A stretch of 42,720 nt of DNA from Crocinitomicaceae bacterium (GTDB taxonomy: Bacteria; Bacteroidota; Bacteroidia; Flavobacteriales_D; Sanyastnellaceae): the NCBI GenBank assembly GCA_002690915.1, contig NZGF01000047.1, positions 1-42,720 of the forward strand. The letters are read 5' to 3'. Position 1 is the stretch's first letter; every line of letters starts with the position of its first letter. Both the position numbers and the translations under genes were made by a program. Under the pieces are notes generated by a model. The model searched no databases. It saw only the letters and a program-made list of their open reading frames with translations, and had not been told where the DNA came from. Positions 1-7,730 of this stretch are shown piece after piece.

Positions 1-47
1 TCAAAAGAAAAGGGAACCGGCGAATTGCCGGTTCCCTTTTCTTTTGA
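1..47 (-). terminator. Perfect 21-bp stem-loop terminator
   Basis: Positions 1-21 and 27-47 are exact reverse complements around a 5-nt loop (GAATT). The GC core (GGGAACCGGC) is flanked by A-rich and T-rich arms, so the hairpin can end transcription in either direction. It lies 14 bp past the stop codon of the minus-strand GH5 gene and most likely terminates it. Sequence beyond position 1 is not visible, so a convergent neighbour that also uses it cannot be excluded. Confidence 0.85.
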
Positions 48-61
48 ATCCAACGTAAAGC

Positions 62-2806
62 TTACTCGGGAATCTTGATAAAGCGGCCCACATCCACCGT
101 CTCGTCTTCGCGTAAGATGAACACATTGTATAGGCCTGCGGCCCAATCGCTCACATCAACGCGCTCTTGGATGGTGGAAACGTCGCGGAATACCTTACCG
201 TAGACGGGGCGTCCTCGGTTGTCGTAAATGCTCAACGTCAAATCCTGGCGGAAGAACAATCCGAAAGCGATGTTCACCTCATCTACCGTTGGATTCGGGT
301 GCGCAATGACGGATTGGTAGGGGAAATCAAAAGCGGTATCGTCATCAATGTCACCGAGATACTTGAACTCGATCCAGTTCATATTGAATGGCGCAGCGGT
401 AATGAGGACACGCAGTTGGTATTCTCCAGACGCATTTAGGGTGACCGTCTCCGTCGTGGTTTGCCACGTTTGCCATCCTCCCGTAGAAGGGAACTCCGCT
501 TCGCATATGTAGGTGTTGATTCCACTGTCGTGCAACAACACCAACTCAACACCTCCTGCGCTCTGTGACGCCGTGCGGAACGATATATCATAGTCACCGC
601 TATATAAAACGTTCACATCATAAATCATGTAGTCGCCCGGATCGAGGTACCCCAAGTTGAGGCCACCCCCAACGTCTGTGGTGCTTTCAATTTCTACACC
701 TTCGGCTTCGACGAAGTTCTCAACCTCAATCCATCCGGGAATTGGGTACACGAAATCCAAGGTATTGTCGACCGGTTCTTGCGTGAATTGTTGCAAACTG
801 CTGCCATCCGCAGCGGCGACCCCAGAACCGGTATAGGAGATGGTCAAGTCTTGTGTCGCCAAGAGCATCTCATCCACGTCGAATACGATGGTTTGGTCGT
901 TTTCAACGCTCATGTTCAACGCATTGAAATCGAGCGGCTGGCCGCTGTCGAAGAGTTGAAAATCCGACAACTGGGCATTGAGCGGCTGGTTGATCGGCTT
1001 GTTCAACGTCAGTGCAATCTGGTTGGGATTCAAGGTGCGTGCTGTCAAATAGGCCATGGCCACTTCATCGGCAGAAACACCGGTGAATGTGAAATCAAAG
1101 CTACCGACATTGAACCCGGACTGGTCGGCTTGAAAACGCACCTTCTGAACGCCTTCCATCAGCAACACATCCTCAATGGTGAGGGTGGACCAGTTGCTCG
1201 TACCTCCCGTCGTCTGGACGTTGATCGATGAAGTGACTTGGACTCCGTCCATGTCCAGGTGGAAAATACCGTTCGAGCCGTCCGCAGCTACACGGACATC
1301 GATGTCGTACAAACCGGACGTTTCGACATCAACAGTGTAGTCCATCCATTCGTCCATGGAAATCCAGCCCACATTGTAGCCGTTGGAATTTAGCTGGTCC
1401 GTAGAGAATTCGATATCGACGCCGTCGTTGCGGTACTGCCAGCCGTTGTTCCACGCCGTGAATTCGCCAGTCGTTACATGGAACGTCGCCACTTGCTCAT
1501 CGTTGTAAGCATACCCCTGACGACCCAAGTCAAAATCAGTTGCATAAACCAACCCCGGCACCGAATTTGGCGTTCCATGAAACGGTTTGGTGTCGTCCGT
1601 AGCGACCTGTCGAAACATGGCATCGGGCACATCGCTTTGGATGACACAATTCTCTGTCTTCAGGCCCTCTGCCAGTTCCATCAACGAGGCGGTAGCCACT
1701 TCCACGGATGGCTGCAGCGCATTGCCATTCCAGTAGTCCAGCAGATCCTGGTAGCCGTCCGTCTTTGCAATGGACATGGGGCAAGAAATGCTTTCAATTT
1801 TCTTCAGCGGCCACCACGCCCAGCCCATGTTCAAATCCTCGAGTAGGTGGATGGCATCCCGAAACCAAGCGTTTCCGTTTTCACCGCTCTCTCCGACGTA
1901 AATTGGCACATTGTGCTCATTGCGGAGAGAAGTAACGAAGTCCATATCCACAGGCTCGTTCTTGCTCCAATACTTATGTGGGGAGTACACCAATTGATCT
2001 TCCCAAGGCGGTGTCAAACCAGTGAAGTCATTCGCAAACCAGTTGCCTTCGATGAAAATGATGTGATCCGAATCCACGGTACGAATGCTGTCTGTGCACT
2101 GTATGTATAAACTGCGGAGGGCCGACCCGTTCGGGAGGTTCCAATTCGGCTCGTTGAGCAAATCGTAACCGGCGACCCACTGTTCGTCCACATAATGCTC
2201 GGCGACGCGTTTCCACAATGCCACCATTTTATTTTTGTTTTCCTGGCTTTCCCAAAGCGACGGCTTGGCGGGATTGTAGTCCGAAATCTCCTGTGCATAG
2301 CCCTGACCACCCGGCGCTGCATGCAAATCCAAAATCACATACATCTCATTCGCGGCACACCAGGCCACCAAGCTGTCCGTCAATTCGAATCCAGTATCGA
2401 GCCACGTGTTTTCTCCTGGTACCGGTTCATCCTCGATCGGAAGTGTCCAGAGGTTATAATGCATAGGCAAACGCACCGAATTGAACCCCCACGCCTTCAA
2501 CGAATCGATGTCCGACTTCTGCACGTGATTGTGCAGCCAAGCATCGTACCACGCATCGGTATTTTCTACCCCAATAAGGTCTTCAATCATCGCGCGGATC
2601 TCGTACTGCGGCCCAGCAAACCCACTGGTCTGCATCATGTACCCCTCTTGAACCATCCAGCCTCCTAAGCCCATTGCCCTGAGCAAGACCGGCTCACCTG
2701 ACTCGTTTACGATATTTTGACCATCAACACTTAAAAAATGCTGGCCATTGACCGGCCCGAGGCCCAGAAAAACAAGCAAAAAAGTCAATACGCACCTCAT
2801 GTCCAT
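62..2806 (-). CDS. Secreted GH5-family glycoside hydrolase with CBM6-like modules and T9SS tail
   Basis: Predicted extracellular retaining beta-glycanase. After a signal peptide (hydrophobic CVLTFLLVFLGLG, cleavage near NGQ) there is a GH5 TIM barrel of about 370 residues. The acid/base Glu is in LLNEPN (about residue 219) and the nucleophile Glu is in YVGESGE (about residue 306). Two beta-sandwich regions resembling family 6 carbohydrate-binding modules follow (about 420-580 and 690-820). The C-terminus is a T9SS sorting domain (AHPNP, then AGLYNVFILRE). The barrel start (LRAMGLGGWMVQEGYM) recalls exo-beta-1,3-glucanase-type GH5 enzymes, but the exact substrate is inference. The divergent neighbour is a GH16 lipoprotein, so the pair may act on the same glucan. 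An upstream in-frame extension exists; ATG at 2806 or 2800 is preferred because it puts the signal peptide first. Confidence 0.88.
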   Translation of the reverse strand: MDMRCVLTFLLVFLGLGPVNGQHFLSVDGQNIVNESGEPVLLRAMGLGGWMVQEGYMMQTSGFAGPQYEIRAMIEDLIGVENTDAWYDAWLHNHVQKSDIDSLKAWGFNSVRLPMHYNLWTLPIEDEPVPGENTWLDTGFELTDSLVAWCAANEMYVILDLHAAPGGQGYAQEISDYNPAKPSLWESQENKNKMVALWKRVAEHYVDEQWVAGYDLLNEPNWNLPNGSALRSLYIQCTDSIRTVDSDHIIFIEGNWFANDFTGLTPPWEDQLVYSPHKYWSKNEPVDMDFVTSLRNEHNVPIYVGESGENGNAWFRDAIHLLEDLNMGWAWWPLKKIESISCPMSIAKTDGYQDLLDYWNGNALQPSVEVATASLMELAEGLKTENCVIQSDVPDAMFRQVATDDTKPFHGTPNSVPGLVYATDFDLGRQGYAYNDEQVATFHVTTGEFTAWNNGWQYRNDGVDIEFSTDQLNSNGYNVGWISMDEWMDYTVDVETSGLYDIDVRVAADGSNGIFHLDMDGVQVTSSINVQTTGGTSNWSTLTIEDVLLMEGVQKVRFQADQSGFNVGSFDFTFTGVSADEVAMAYLTARTLNPNQIALTLNKPINQPLNAQLSDFQLFDSGQPLDFNALNMSVENDQTIVFDVDEMLLATQDLTISYTGSGVAAADGSSLQQFTQEPVDNTLDFVYPIPGWIEVENFVEAEGVEIESTTDVGGGLNLGYLDPGDYMIYDVNVLYSGDYDISFRTASQSAGGVELVLLHDSGINTYICEAEFPSTGGWQTWQTTTETVTLNASGEYQLRVLITAAPFNMNWIEFKYLGDIDDDTAFDFPYQSVIAHPNPTVDEVNIAFGLFFRQDLTLSIYDNRGRPVYGKVFRDVSTIQERVDVSDWAAGLYNVFILREDETVDVGRFIKIPE

Positions 2807-2910
2807 GTGATTAAGTTCACTAAATTTATGCGTGTGAAAATACAACCTTTTGCGATACCCAAGCGTCTTCAGCGTGTTGTAAATCACTGTTTCAAAATGC
2901 CCTCGAACTT

Positions 2911-4086
2911 ATGCCCAAATTCTCTACACTCGCACTCCTTTTTATGGCTGTTGTGTGCATCCAATGCGGAAAGGATGATACCCCAAGCGTGTTGCCCAAC
3001 GTGTACTTCCCCATCGATGTAAGCGCGCTGGAATCACATGAAAATTCAACCTTCGACTTTCCCCTGGTGCTGGACCGAAGCACCGACCGTGCGGTGACGG
3101 TTGTCTACGAGACACGCCCATTAACCGCCTCCGAAGGGGAAGACTTCGTCCCGTCATCGGGTACCATCACGTTTGCCCCGGGCGAGACGTCTGCCACCAT
3201 TTCGGTGGATATCATCATTGACGAGTACATCGAAGAGGACGAGCAGTTCCGCGTCGTTTTGGTCGAGTCGCAGAATGGTCTGTTTCTCGACGGAATACAG
3301 CAAGCCATCGGCACCATCCGCAACGATGACACCGCCATCCAGGTCACGACGGAGGGATACGTCTCCGCGGACAGTTACACCGGAAAGACTTTGGTGTGGT
3401 CGGACGAATTCGAGGGAGACGAAATCGACCTCAGCAACTGGACCTATGACTTAGGTTCACACGGATGGGGCAACCAAGAACTTCAACTCTACACCTCGAG
3501 CAGTGAAAATTCGTACGTTCACGACGGCAACCTGATGATCGTTGCGAAAGAACAAGGAGCCCAATACACTTCGGCACGCATGAAGTCCATCGATCTGCAG
3601 GAGTTCCAATACGGCCGCATTGACATCCGGGCCGTATTGCCAAAAGGCCAGGGCATCTGGCCTGCGATCTGGATGCTTGGCGCCAATTTCCCGTCCGCCG
3701 GTTGGCCAGCCTGCGGTGAAATCGACATCATGGAACTGATCGGTTCATCACCGAACTACGTACACGGCACCGTGCACTACGGAAACGACTACACGCAACA
3801 TCAGTTTACCGGTCAGGGCACAGGGGTTCCATTTGGCGAAACCTTCTCAGACGAATTCCATGTCTTTTCCATCGATTGGAATGAGCAAGGCATTACCTGG
3901 TATTTGGACGATGTTGAATTCTTCAGTATTGACCAGTCCGTGAGTGGCAGCCAGAACTACCCCTTCGACAACCCCTTCTTCTTCATTTTGAACGTCGCCG
4001 TGGGCGGTCAGTGGCCAGGGTACCCCGACGAAACGACCGAATTCCCGCAGTACATGGCCGTGGACTACGTAAGGGTCTTCCAGTAA
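2911..4086 (+). CDS. GH16 beta-glucanase (laminarinase-like) lipoprotein with Calx-beta domain
   Basis: Predicted surface lipoprotein endo-beta-1,3(4)-glucanase. The N-terminus has a hydrophobic segment ending in a lipobox (VCIQC-G, lipidated Cys near residue 19). Residues about 33-140 form a Calx-beta-type domain (EGEDFVPSSGTITFAPGE, then EEDEQFRVVL). Residues about 160-391 are a GH16 jelly roll with the diagnostic EIDIME motif: Glu270 nucleophile, Asp272 and Glu275 acid/base. Trp-rich segments typical of laminarinases are present (GQGIWPAIWMLG, ITWYLDD, GGQWPG). There is no T9SS tail; lipidation would provide anchoring instead. It is divergent from the GH5 gene across a gap of about 100 bp, which suggests shared control and a small beta-glucan (possibly laminarin) locus, but no SusC/SusD pair is visible. 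Confidence 0.9.
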   Translation: MPKFSTLALLFMAVVCIQCGKDDTPSVLPNVYFPIDVSALESHENSTFDFPLVLDRSTDRAVTVVYETRPLTASEGEDFVPSSGTITFAPGETSATISVDIIIDEYIEEDEQFRVVLVESQNGLFLDGIQQAIGTIRNDDTAIQVTTEGYVSADSYTGKTLVWSDEFEGDEIDLSNWTYDLGSHGWGNQELQLYTSSSENSYVHDGNLMIVAKEQGAQYTSARMKSIDLQEFQYGRIDIRAVLPKGQGIWPAIWMLGANFPSAGWPACGEIDIMELIGSSPNYVHGTVHYGNDYTQHQFTGQGTGVPFGETFSDEFHVFSIDWNEQGITWYLDDVEFFSIDQSVSGSQNYPFDNPFFFILNVAVGGQWPGYPDETTEFPQYMAVDYVRVFQ

Positions 4087-4096
4087 ATTCTCTGGC

Positions 4097-4267
4097 ATGA
4101 AGTTCCATGCCGCCTTCGCTGTTGCCCTGCTTGCAAACACCTGCACCCCTTCTGAACCCGCCGGCCTGACCTTCTTTTCGCCGAGTCACGAGGAGGAGCG
4201 GCTCCTGGGAATGGCTGCCGCCTATGAAGCCGCGACCAAGCAGCGCCAGGCCCCGTCGCACCCATAA
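4097..4267 (+). CDS. Small putative lipoprotein, 56 aa
   Basis: A short ORF begins 10 bp after the GH16 stop codon. The translation starts MKFHAAFAVALLANTC, a short signal sequence with a lipobox-like Cys at residue 16. The rest is charged and Ala-rich (HEEERLLGMAAAYEAATKQR) and could form a helix. I recognise no family. Codon choice matches the neighbours and the tight spacing suggests co-transcription with the GH16 gene. The stop codon runs into the U-tract of the minus-strand terminator for the next gene, so the two convergent transcripts meet here. It could also be non-coding. Confidence 0.45.
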   Translation: MKFHAAFAVALLANTCTPSEPAGLTFFSPSHEEERLLGMAAAYEAATKQRQAPSHP

Positions 4268-4269
4268 AA

Positions 4270-4301
4270 AATCCCCGCCTCCACAGCAGGAGACGGGGAT
4301 T
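4270..4301 (-). terminator. Hairpin terminator of the membrane-protein gene
   Basis: The arms AATCCCCG-C-CTCC and GGAG-A-CGGGGATT pair with one mismatch around the loop ACAGCA. On the minus strand the stem is followed by a run of six T (the forward strand reads ATAAAAAATCCCC), so it terminates the gene whose stop codon lies 20 bp upstream. On the plus strand there is no T-run. A similar CCCCGTCTCC-type hairpin recurs at about 30.9 kb. Confidence 0.75.
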
Positions 4302-4320
4302 AGAATGCGTGTAAATTCCG

Positions 4321-4770
4321 TTAGTCGTTGGTGCCGGCTGGGATGCGGTCGGTGGTCATCAAGAACACCCCCACCAAGGGGAGCACTGCGAGAATGCCGT
4401 GGTAAGCGGCTGCAATGCTTTTGGTGGTTTCTGTCAATTCCAAGCTCGCCGGCATCGCCTGAACGAGGAACACGCCAAATAAGTTGACAGCGCTCAGCGA
4501 CAAGAAGACCTTGATACCAAACGACTTGAAGACCTTGGTGCCATCATAATTCAGCCGGTTCGGGAATGCCAACACTGCTTGCACCCCCCACAGGAATGCG
4601 TAAGCCAAGTGTGCAACCTCACCCGTAGCGTTGTAGGTCATGATTTCGTTGGGAACAACGATGAGGGCGTATAGGAAGTAGCCCGTGAGAAAAAACATGC
4701 GGTTCTTGCGGATAACACCGAACAAGGCCAGCGCCGTCGGAACGCCCGCGACAATCACCAATGGATCCAT
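4321..4770 (-). CDS. Four-helix integral membrane protein of unknown function
   Basis: 149 residues, almost entirely hydrophobic, with about four transmembrane helices (residues about 4-20, 27-43, 53-68 and 85-105, with a further segment at 119-137). A PNEIMTYNATGE stretch lies between helices. No catalytic motif is recognised. The single-gene transcript has its own terminator. The upstream region carries a perfect TGTGA-N6-TCACA palindrome centred about 57 bp before the ATG, which points to control by a CRP/FNR-family regulator. Function unknown; it may be a small respiratory or quinone-associated membrane protein, but nothing in the sequence shows that. Confidence 0.8.
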   Translation of the reverse strand: MDPLVIVAGVPTALALFGVIRKNRMFFLTGYFLYALIVVPNEIMTYNATGEVAHLAYAFLWGVQAVLAFPNRLNYDGTKVFKSFGIKVFLSLSAVNLFGVFLVQAMPASLELTETTKSIAAAYHGILAVLPLVGVFLMTTDRIPAGTND

Positions 4771-4819
4771 GATGTAAAGAATTAAGGGTTAGATGACGGC
4801 AACTTACTCCGCAATTCGA

Positions 4820-4835
4820 TGTGATTCAAATCACA
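4820..4835. promoter_or_regulatory. CRP/FNR-family operator-like palindrome
   Basis: The 16-mer TGTGATTCAAATCACA is a perfect match to the classical TGTGA-N6-TCACA architecture, and the flanks (ATGTGA...TCACACAT) extend the symmetry partly. It sits 49-65 bp upstream of the membrane-protein start codon on the minus strand and 38 bp below the stop of the 54-aa ORF. This position suits activation or repression of the membrane-protein promoter. The identity of the regulator is inference. Confidence 0.6.
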
Positions 4836-4867
4836 CATGAACCGGTATGAACGATGGGGGTATGAAA

Positions 4868-4882
4868 AACGCCTCAGACGTT
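4868..4882 (-). terminator. Weak hairpin plus T-run after the 54-aa ORF
   Basis: On the minus strand AACGT...GCGTT can form a 5-bp stem (one G-T pair) overlapping the stop codon of the small ORF, followed directly by TTTTTCATACC. The stem is short, so this is tentative. The TTTTTCATRCC tail also follows the stronger terminators at about 38.58 and 41.65 kb. Confidence 0.3.
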
Positions 4883-5038
4883 CGCCTTTCCAGGCCGGTG
4901 GCGCTCGTTGTGCAGGCGGCGACGCGAAGTCATTTGCTCGAGCGCTTCTCCCCATTCATTCAAGTCCTCCGGGTCTTCCAGGTTGTACGAAGGGGGGCGC
5001 TTGGCGTGCACATTTTTTAAATCGCGTTTACGGCCCAT
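4874..5038 (-). CDS. Small basic protein, 54 aa, unknown
   Basis: The minus-strand ORF opens MGRKRDLKNVHAKRPPSYN and continues through EDPEDLNEWGEALEQMTSR to a basic end (RRRLHNERHRPGKANV). It is very hydrophilic, with no signal peptide or membrane segment, and mixes an acidic helix with Arg/Lys-rich ends. That composition and the GC-rich third positions look like a real small protein, possibly nucleic-acid or ribosome associated. No family is recognised. It lies upstream of, and on the same strand as, the membrane-protein gene, about 100 bp apart, with a CRP-type palindrome between them. Confidence 0.5.
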   Translation of the reverse strand: MGRKRDLKNVHAKRPPSYNLEDPEDLNEWGEALEQMTSRRRLHNERHRPGKANV

Positions 5039-5107
5039 GCATTTTCAACACCCACCGTCATCCCTATGTTCAAGCCCATCGTGCTTGAAAATTCGGTACC
5101 TTAGAGC

Positions 5108-7678
5108 ATGCTTCGCATTCAATCCATTGTTCTTGCGCTTGTCCTCTTCAGTTGGGCGTTTCCGGGTATTACTCACGGCCAGGACATCCACCACTGGGAG
5201 GCGGTCATGGAGGACGGTTCCATCTGGCGCTACTGGGTGCCCACTGCGGAACCGCCTGCCGCTTGGAAGAATCCGGGGTTTTATGATGCCGCTTGGGCCA
5301 TGGGGCCATCGGGGTTTGGCTACTCCGACGGAGACGACGCTACGACTGTGCCCACCACCCCCTCCCTGTACCTCCGGCGCACATTCGATATCGAAAATCT
5401 AGAACAGTGGCTCGACGCCCAGTTCTTCATGGATTACGATGACGGCTTTGTGGCCTACCTCAATGGTGTTGAGATTGCACGGGGCAACACGGGCCTGCCG
5501 GGTGAATTCGTGGCGTGGAACCAAGCCCTGGCCACCGACCACGAGGCGGTGTTGTACCAAGGCGGCGTGCCGGATGCGTATGCCGTCGACTTGAGTTTGA
5601 TGCAAAACGGGCTCAACACCTTGGCCATCCAATTGCACAACGTCAGCTTGAGTTCCTCCGACTTAACCGGACGCCCGTTTCTGTTCGCAGGCGCACCGGA
5701 AGAAGGGCTCGGTTTTGGGAGCGTCCCCGATTGGCTAGAACCCTCGTTTGGGGAAATGCACCCGGTGACGTTTGAGGTCAATATGGCCAATGAAGAGGTC
5801 TCACCCGAGGGCGTATACGTGGCGGGCGGCGCGTATTTTGGAATTCCCGGGGACCACCCCATGTCCGACGCTGATGGGGATGGAATATGGACAGTGACCA
5901 TTGATGTGCCCCATGGGTTCACGGGGTACTACATTTTTCTGAACGGCAACTGCAGCAACTGGAGTTGCAAAGAAAACCTCGCCGGTCTGCCCTGCGCGCA
6001 CCCCGAGAATTACAACGACCGCATGCTCGAGAACATCACGGGCCCGCACACCATGAGTACGTGCTTCAATCAGTGTACGACCGACGGAACGTGCGCGGCC
6101 GTGCCCGGGTGCACCGACCCCGAAGCGCTGAACTACGTTCCCGCTGCAACCGAGGAAGACGGCAGCTGCGTCTACTTTGCGGAGTCCACCCTCCCCATTA
6201 TCGAAATCACCACGCCGGGCACCATTCCAGACGATCCGCGCATCATCGGTTCGATGGCGGTCATCAACAATCCCTCCGGATTCAATCAGGTAGGCGACGC
6301 GCCCACCGACTACGACGGTCAGATTTCCATCGAAATTCGCGGGTCGTCGTCTCAGATGTTTCCAAAGAAATCGTATGCGCTGGAGACCCAAACCGCCGAG
6401 GGCGAAAACAACAACGTGCCCCTTCTCGGTATGCCGCAGGAAAACGATTGGATCCTCCACGGGCCCTACACGGATAAAACCCTGATGCGCAACGCCATTG
6501 TTTTCGAATTGGGGACGCAGCTCGGCCGGTACACGACGCGCAGGCGGTACTGCGAATTGTTCATCAACGGCGACTACCGTGGCGTCTACATGCTCATGGA
6601 AAACATCAAGCGCGACGTCAACCGCGTGGACATTGCCACCTTGCTTCCCTCCGACACGGCGGGCAACGAACTCACCGGCGGGTACATTCTCAAGGTGGAC
6701 AAGTTCACCGGGGACTTCGGAGGCGGCTGGTCGTCGTCCTATCCCACCGTCGGTGGAGACGAGTTGGTCATTCAATACCACAAACCCGAGGTGGACGAAT
6801 TAAATCCGTTGCAGCAGGCGTACATCCAGGATCACATCACCGCATTCGAGGATGCACTCGCTGGGCCAGATTTCACCGATCCGGAACTGGGTTACGCCCC
6901 GTACATCGATGTCCATTCGTTCATCGACCTCTACCTCATCAATGAGTTGTCCAAGAACATCGACGGTTACCGACTAAGCACGTATTTCTACAAGGAAAAG
7001 GACAGCGACGGCGGCAAAATCGTCATGGGGCCTTGGTGGGATTACAACCTCGCGCTGGGCAATGCGAATTACTGTGATGCCGCGAATACAGAAGGCTTCG
7101 AGGTCAATACCGTGTGCGGGAACACCAATCCGTTTTGGTGGGAGCGTTTGCTTGAAGACCCCGACTACCAGGATTTGACCCGCTGCCGGTGGGAAGAATA
7201 CCGCAGTGGCGCGTGGAGCAACGCCAACATCCACGCCACCATTGATTCAATTGAAACCCTCCTTGCGGAAGCCCAAATACGCGATCACATCCGCTGGCCT
7301 CGGCTTGGCCAATACGTATGGCCCAATGCCTTCATCGGTGCGACGTACGCCGAGGAAATGACTTTCATGAGGGACTGGATCGACGCCCGCCTCGAGTGGC
7401 TCGATGCCAGCATACTGGGGATGTGTGTCGCCGGGTGCACCAATCCCTTGGCGTGCAATTACGACCCGAATTCGACGTACGACAACGGGAGCTGTGAAGC
7501 GTGCGGTTGTCCAGGAGACATCAACGGCGACTTCACCGTTAGTGTAATGGACGTGCTCTTGCTGTTGGCTGAATTCGGTTGTGCGGTTGACTGCACCGCC
7601 GATCTCGATGAGGACAACGTAGTCAGCGTATCCGACCTATTGTTCATGCTTTCAAACTACGGAATCGTCTGCTTGTGA
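5108..7678 (+). CDS. Exported CotH-kinase-family protein with dockerin-like C-terminus
   Basis: 856 residues. Signal peptide at about 1-25 (LALVLFSWAFPGITHGQ). Residues 30-210 form a beta-sandwich region (ILVLRRTF..DDGFVAYLNG type) and about 215-330 another (VTFEVNMANEEVSPEGVYVAGG), resembling starch-binding-like folds. A Cys-rich GCT..NY..DGSC repeat follows at about 334-354. The CotH domain spans about 360-770: FPKKSYALE, a TLMRNAIVFELG helix, YCELFINGDYRGVYMLMENIKRD, and the acidic WDYNLALGN motif that corresponds to the catalytic/metal region of CotH atypical protein kinases. A second Cys repeat (about 776-796) and two dockerin-like Ca-binding loops (DINGDFTVSVMD and DLDEDNVVSVSD) end the protein. 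There is no canonical T9SS tail. A second CotH gene follows 52 bp downstream, so the two are probably co-expressed. Substrate unknown. Confidence 0.88.
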   Translation: MLRIQSIVLALVLFSWAFPGITHGQDIHHWEAVMEDGSIWRYWVPTAEPPAAWKNPGFYDAAWAMGPSGFGYSDGDDATTVPTTPSLYLRRTFDIENLEQWLDAQFFMDYDDGFVAYLNGVEIARGNTGLPGEFVAWNQALATDHEAVLYQGGVPDAYAVDLSLMQNGLNTLAIQLHNVSLSSSDLTGRPFLFAGAPEEGLGFGSVPDWLEPSFGEMHPVTFEVNMANEEVSPEGVYVAGGAYFGIPGDHPMSDADGDGIWTVTIDVPHGFTGYYIFLNGNCSNWSCKENLAGLPCAHPENYNDRMLENITGPHTMSTCFNQCTTDGTCAAVPGCTDPEALNYVPAATEEDGSCVYFAESTLPIIEITTPGTIPDDPRIIGSMAVINNPSGFNQVGDAPTDYDGQISIEIRGSSSQMFPKKSYALETQTAEGENNNVPLLGMPQENDWILHGPYTDKTLMRNAIVFELGTQLGRYTTRRRYCELFINGDYRGVYMLMENIKRDVNRVDIATLLPSDTAGNELTGGYILKVDKFTGDFGGGWSSSYPTVGGDELVIQYHKPEVDELNPLQQAYIQDHITAFEDALAGPDFTDPELGYAPYIDVHSFIDLYLINELSKNIDGYRLSTYFYKEKDSDGGKIVMGPWWDYNLALGNANYCDAANTEGFEVNTVCGNTNPFWWERLLEDPDYQDLTRCRWEEYRSGAWSNANIHATIDSIETLLAEAQIRDHIRWPRLGQYVWPNAFIGATYAEEMTFMRDWIDARLEWLDASILGMCVAGCTNPLACNYDPNSTYDNGSCEACGCPGDINGDFTVSVMDVLLLLAEFGCAVDCTADLDEDNVVSVSDLLFMLSNYGIVCL

Positions 7679-7730
7679 GCCTGCACCGATGAGATGATTT
7701 ATTAAACTGAAAATCAAGTATCTTGATAGC

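Noticed and set aside
2820-2840. TAAATTTA as a -7 box for the GH5 gene
   Set aside because: It is one base off the TAnnTTTG consensus, and the only upstream TTG is 14 bp away, too close for a normal -33/-7 pair.
5801-6781. Long minus-strand open frame (326 codons) inside the CotH gene
   Set aside because: It is fully antisense to a clear protein domain, its translation has no recognisable domain or signal, and it arises from GC-rich codon usage.
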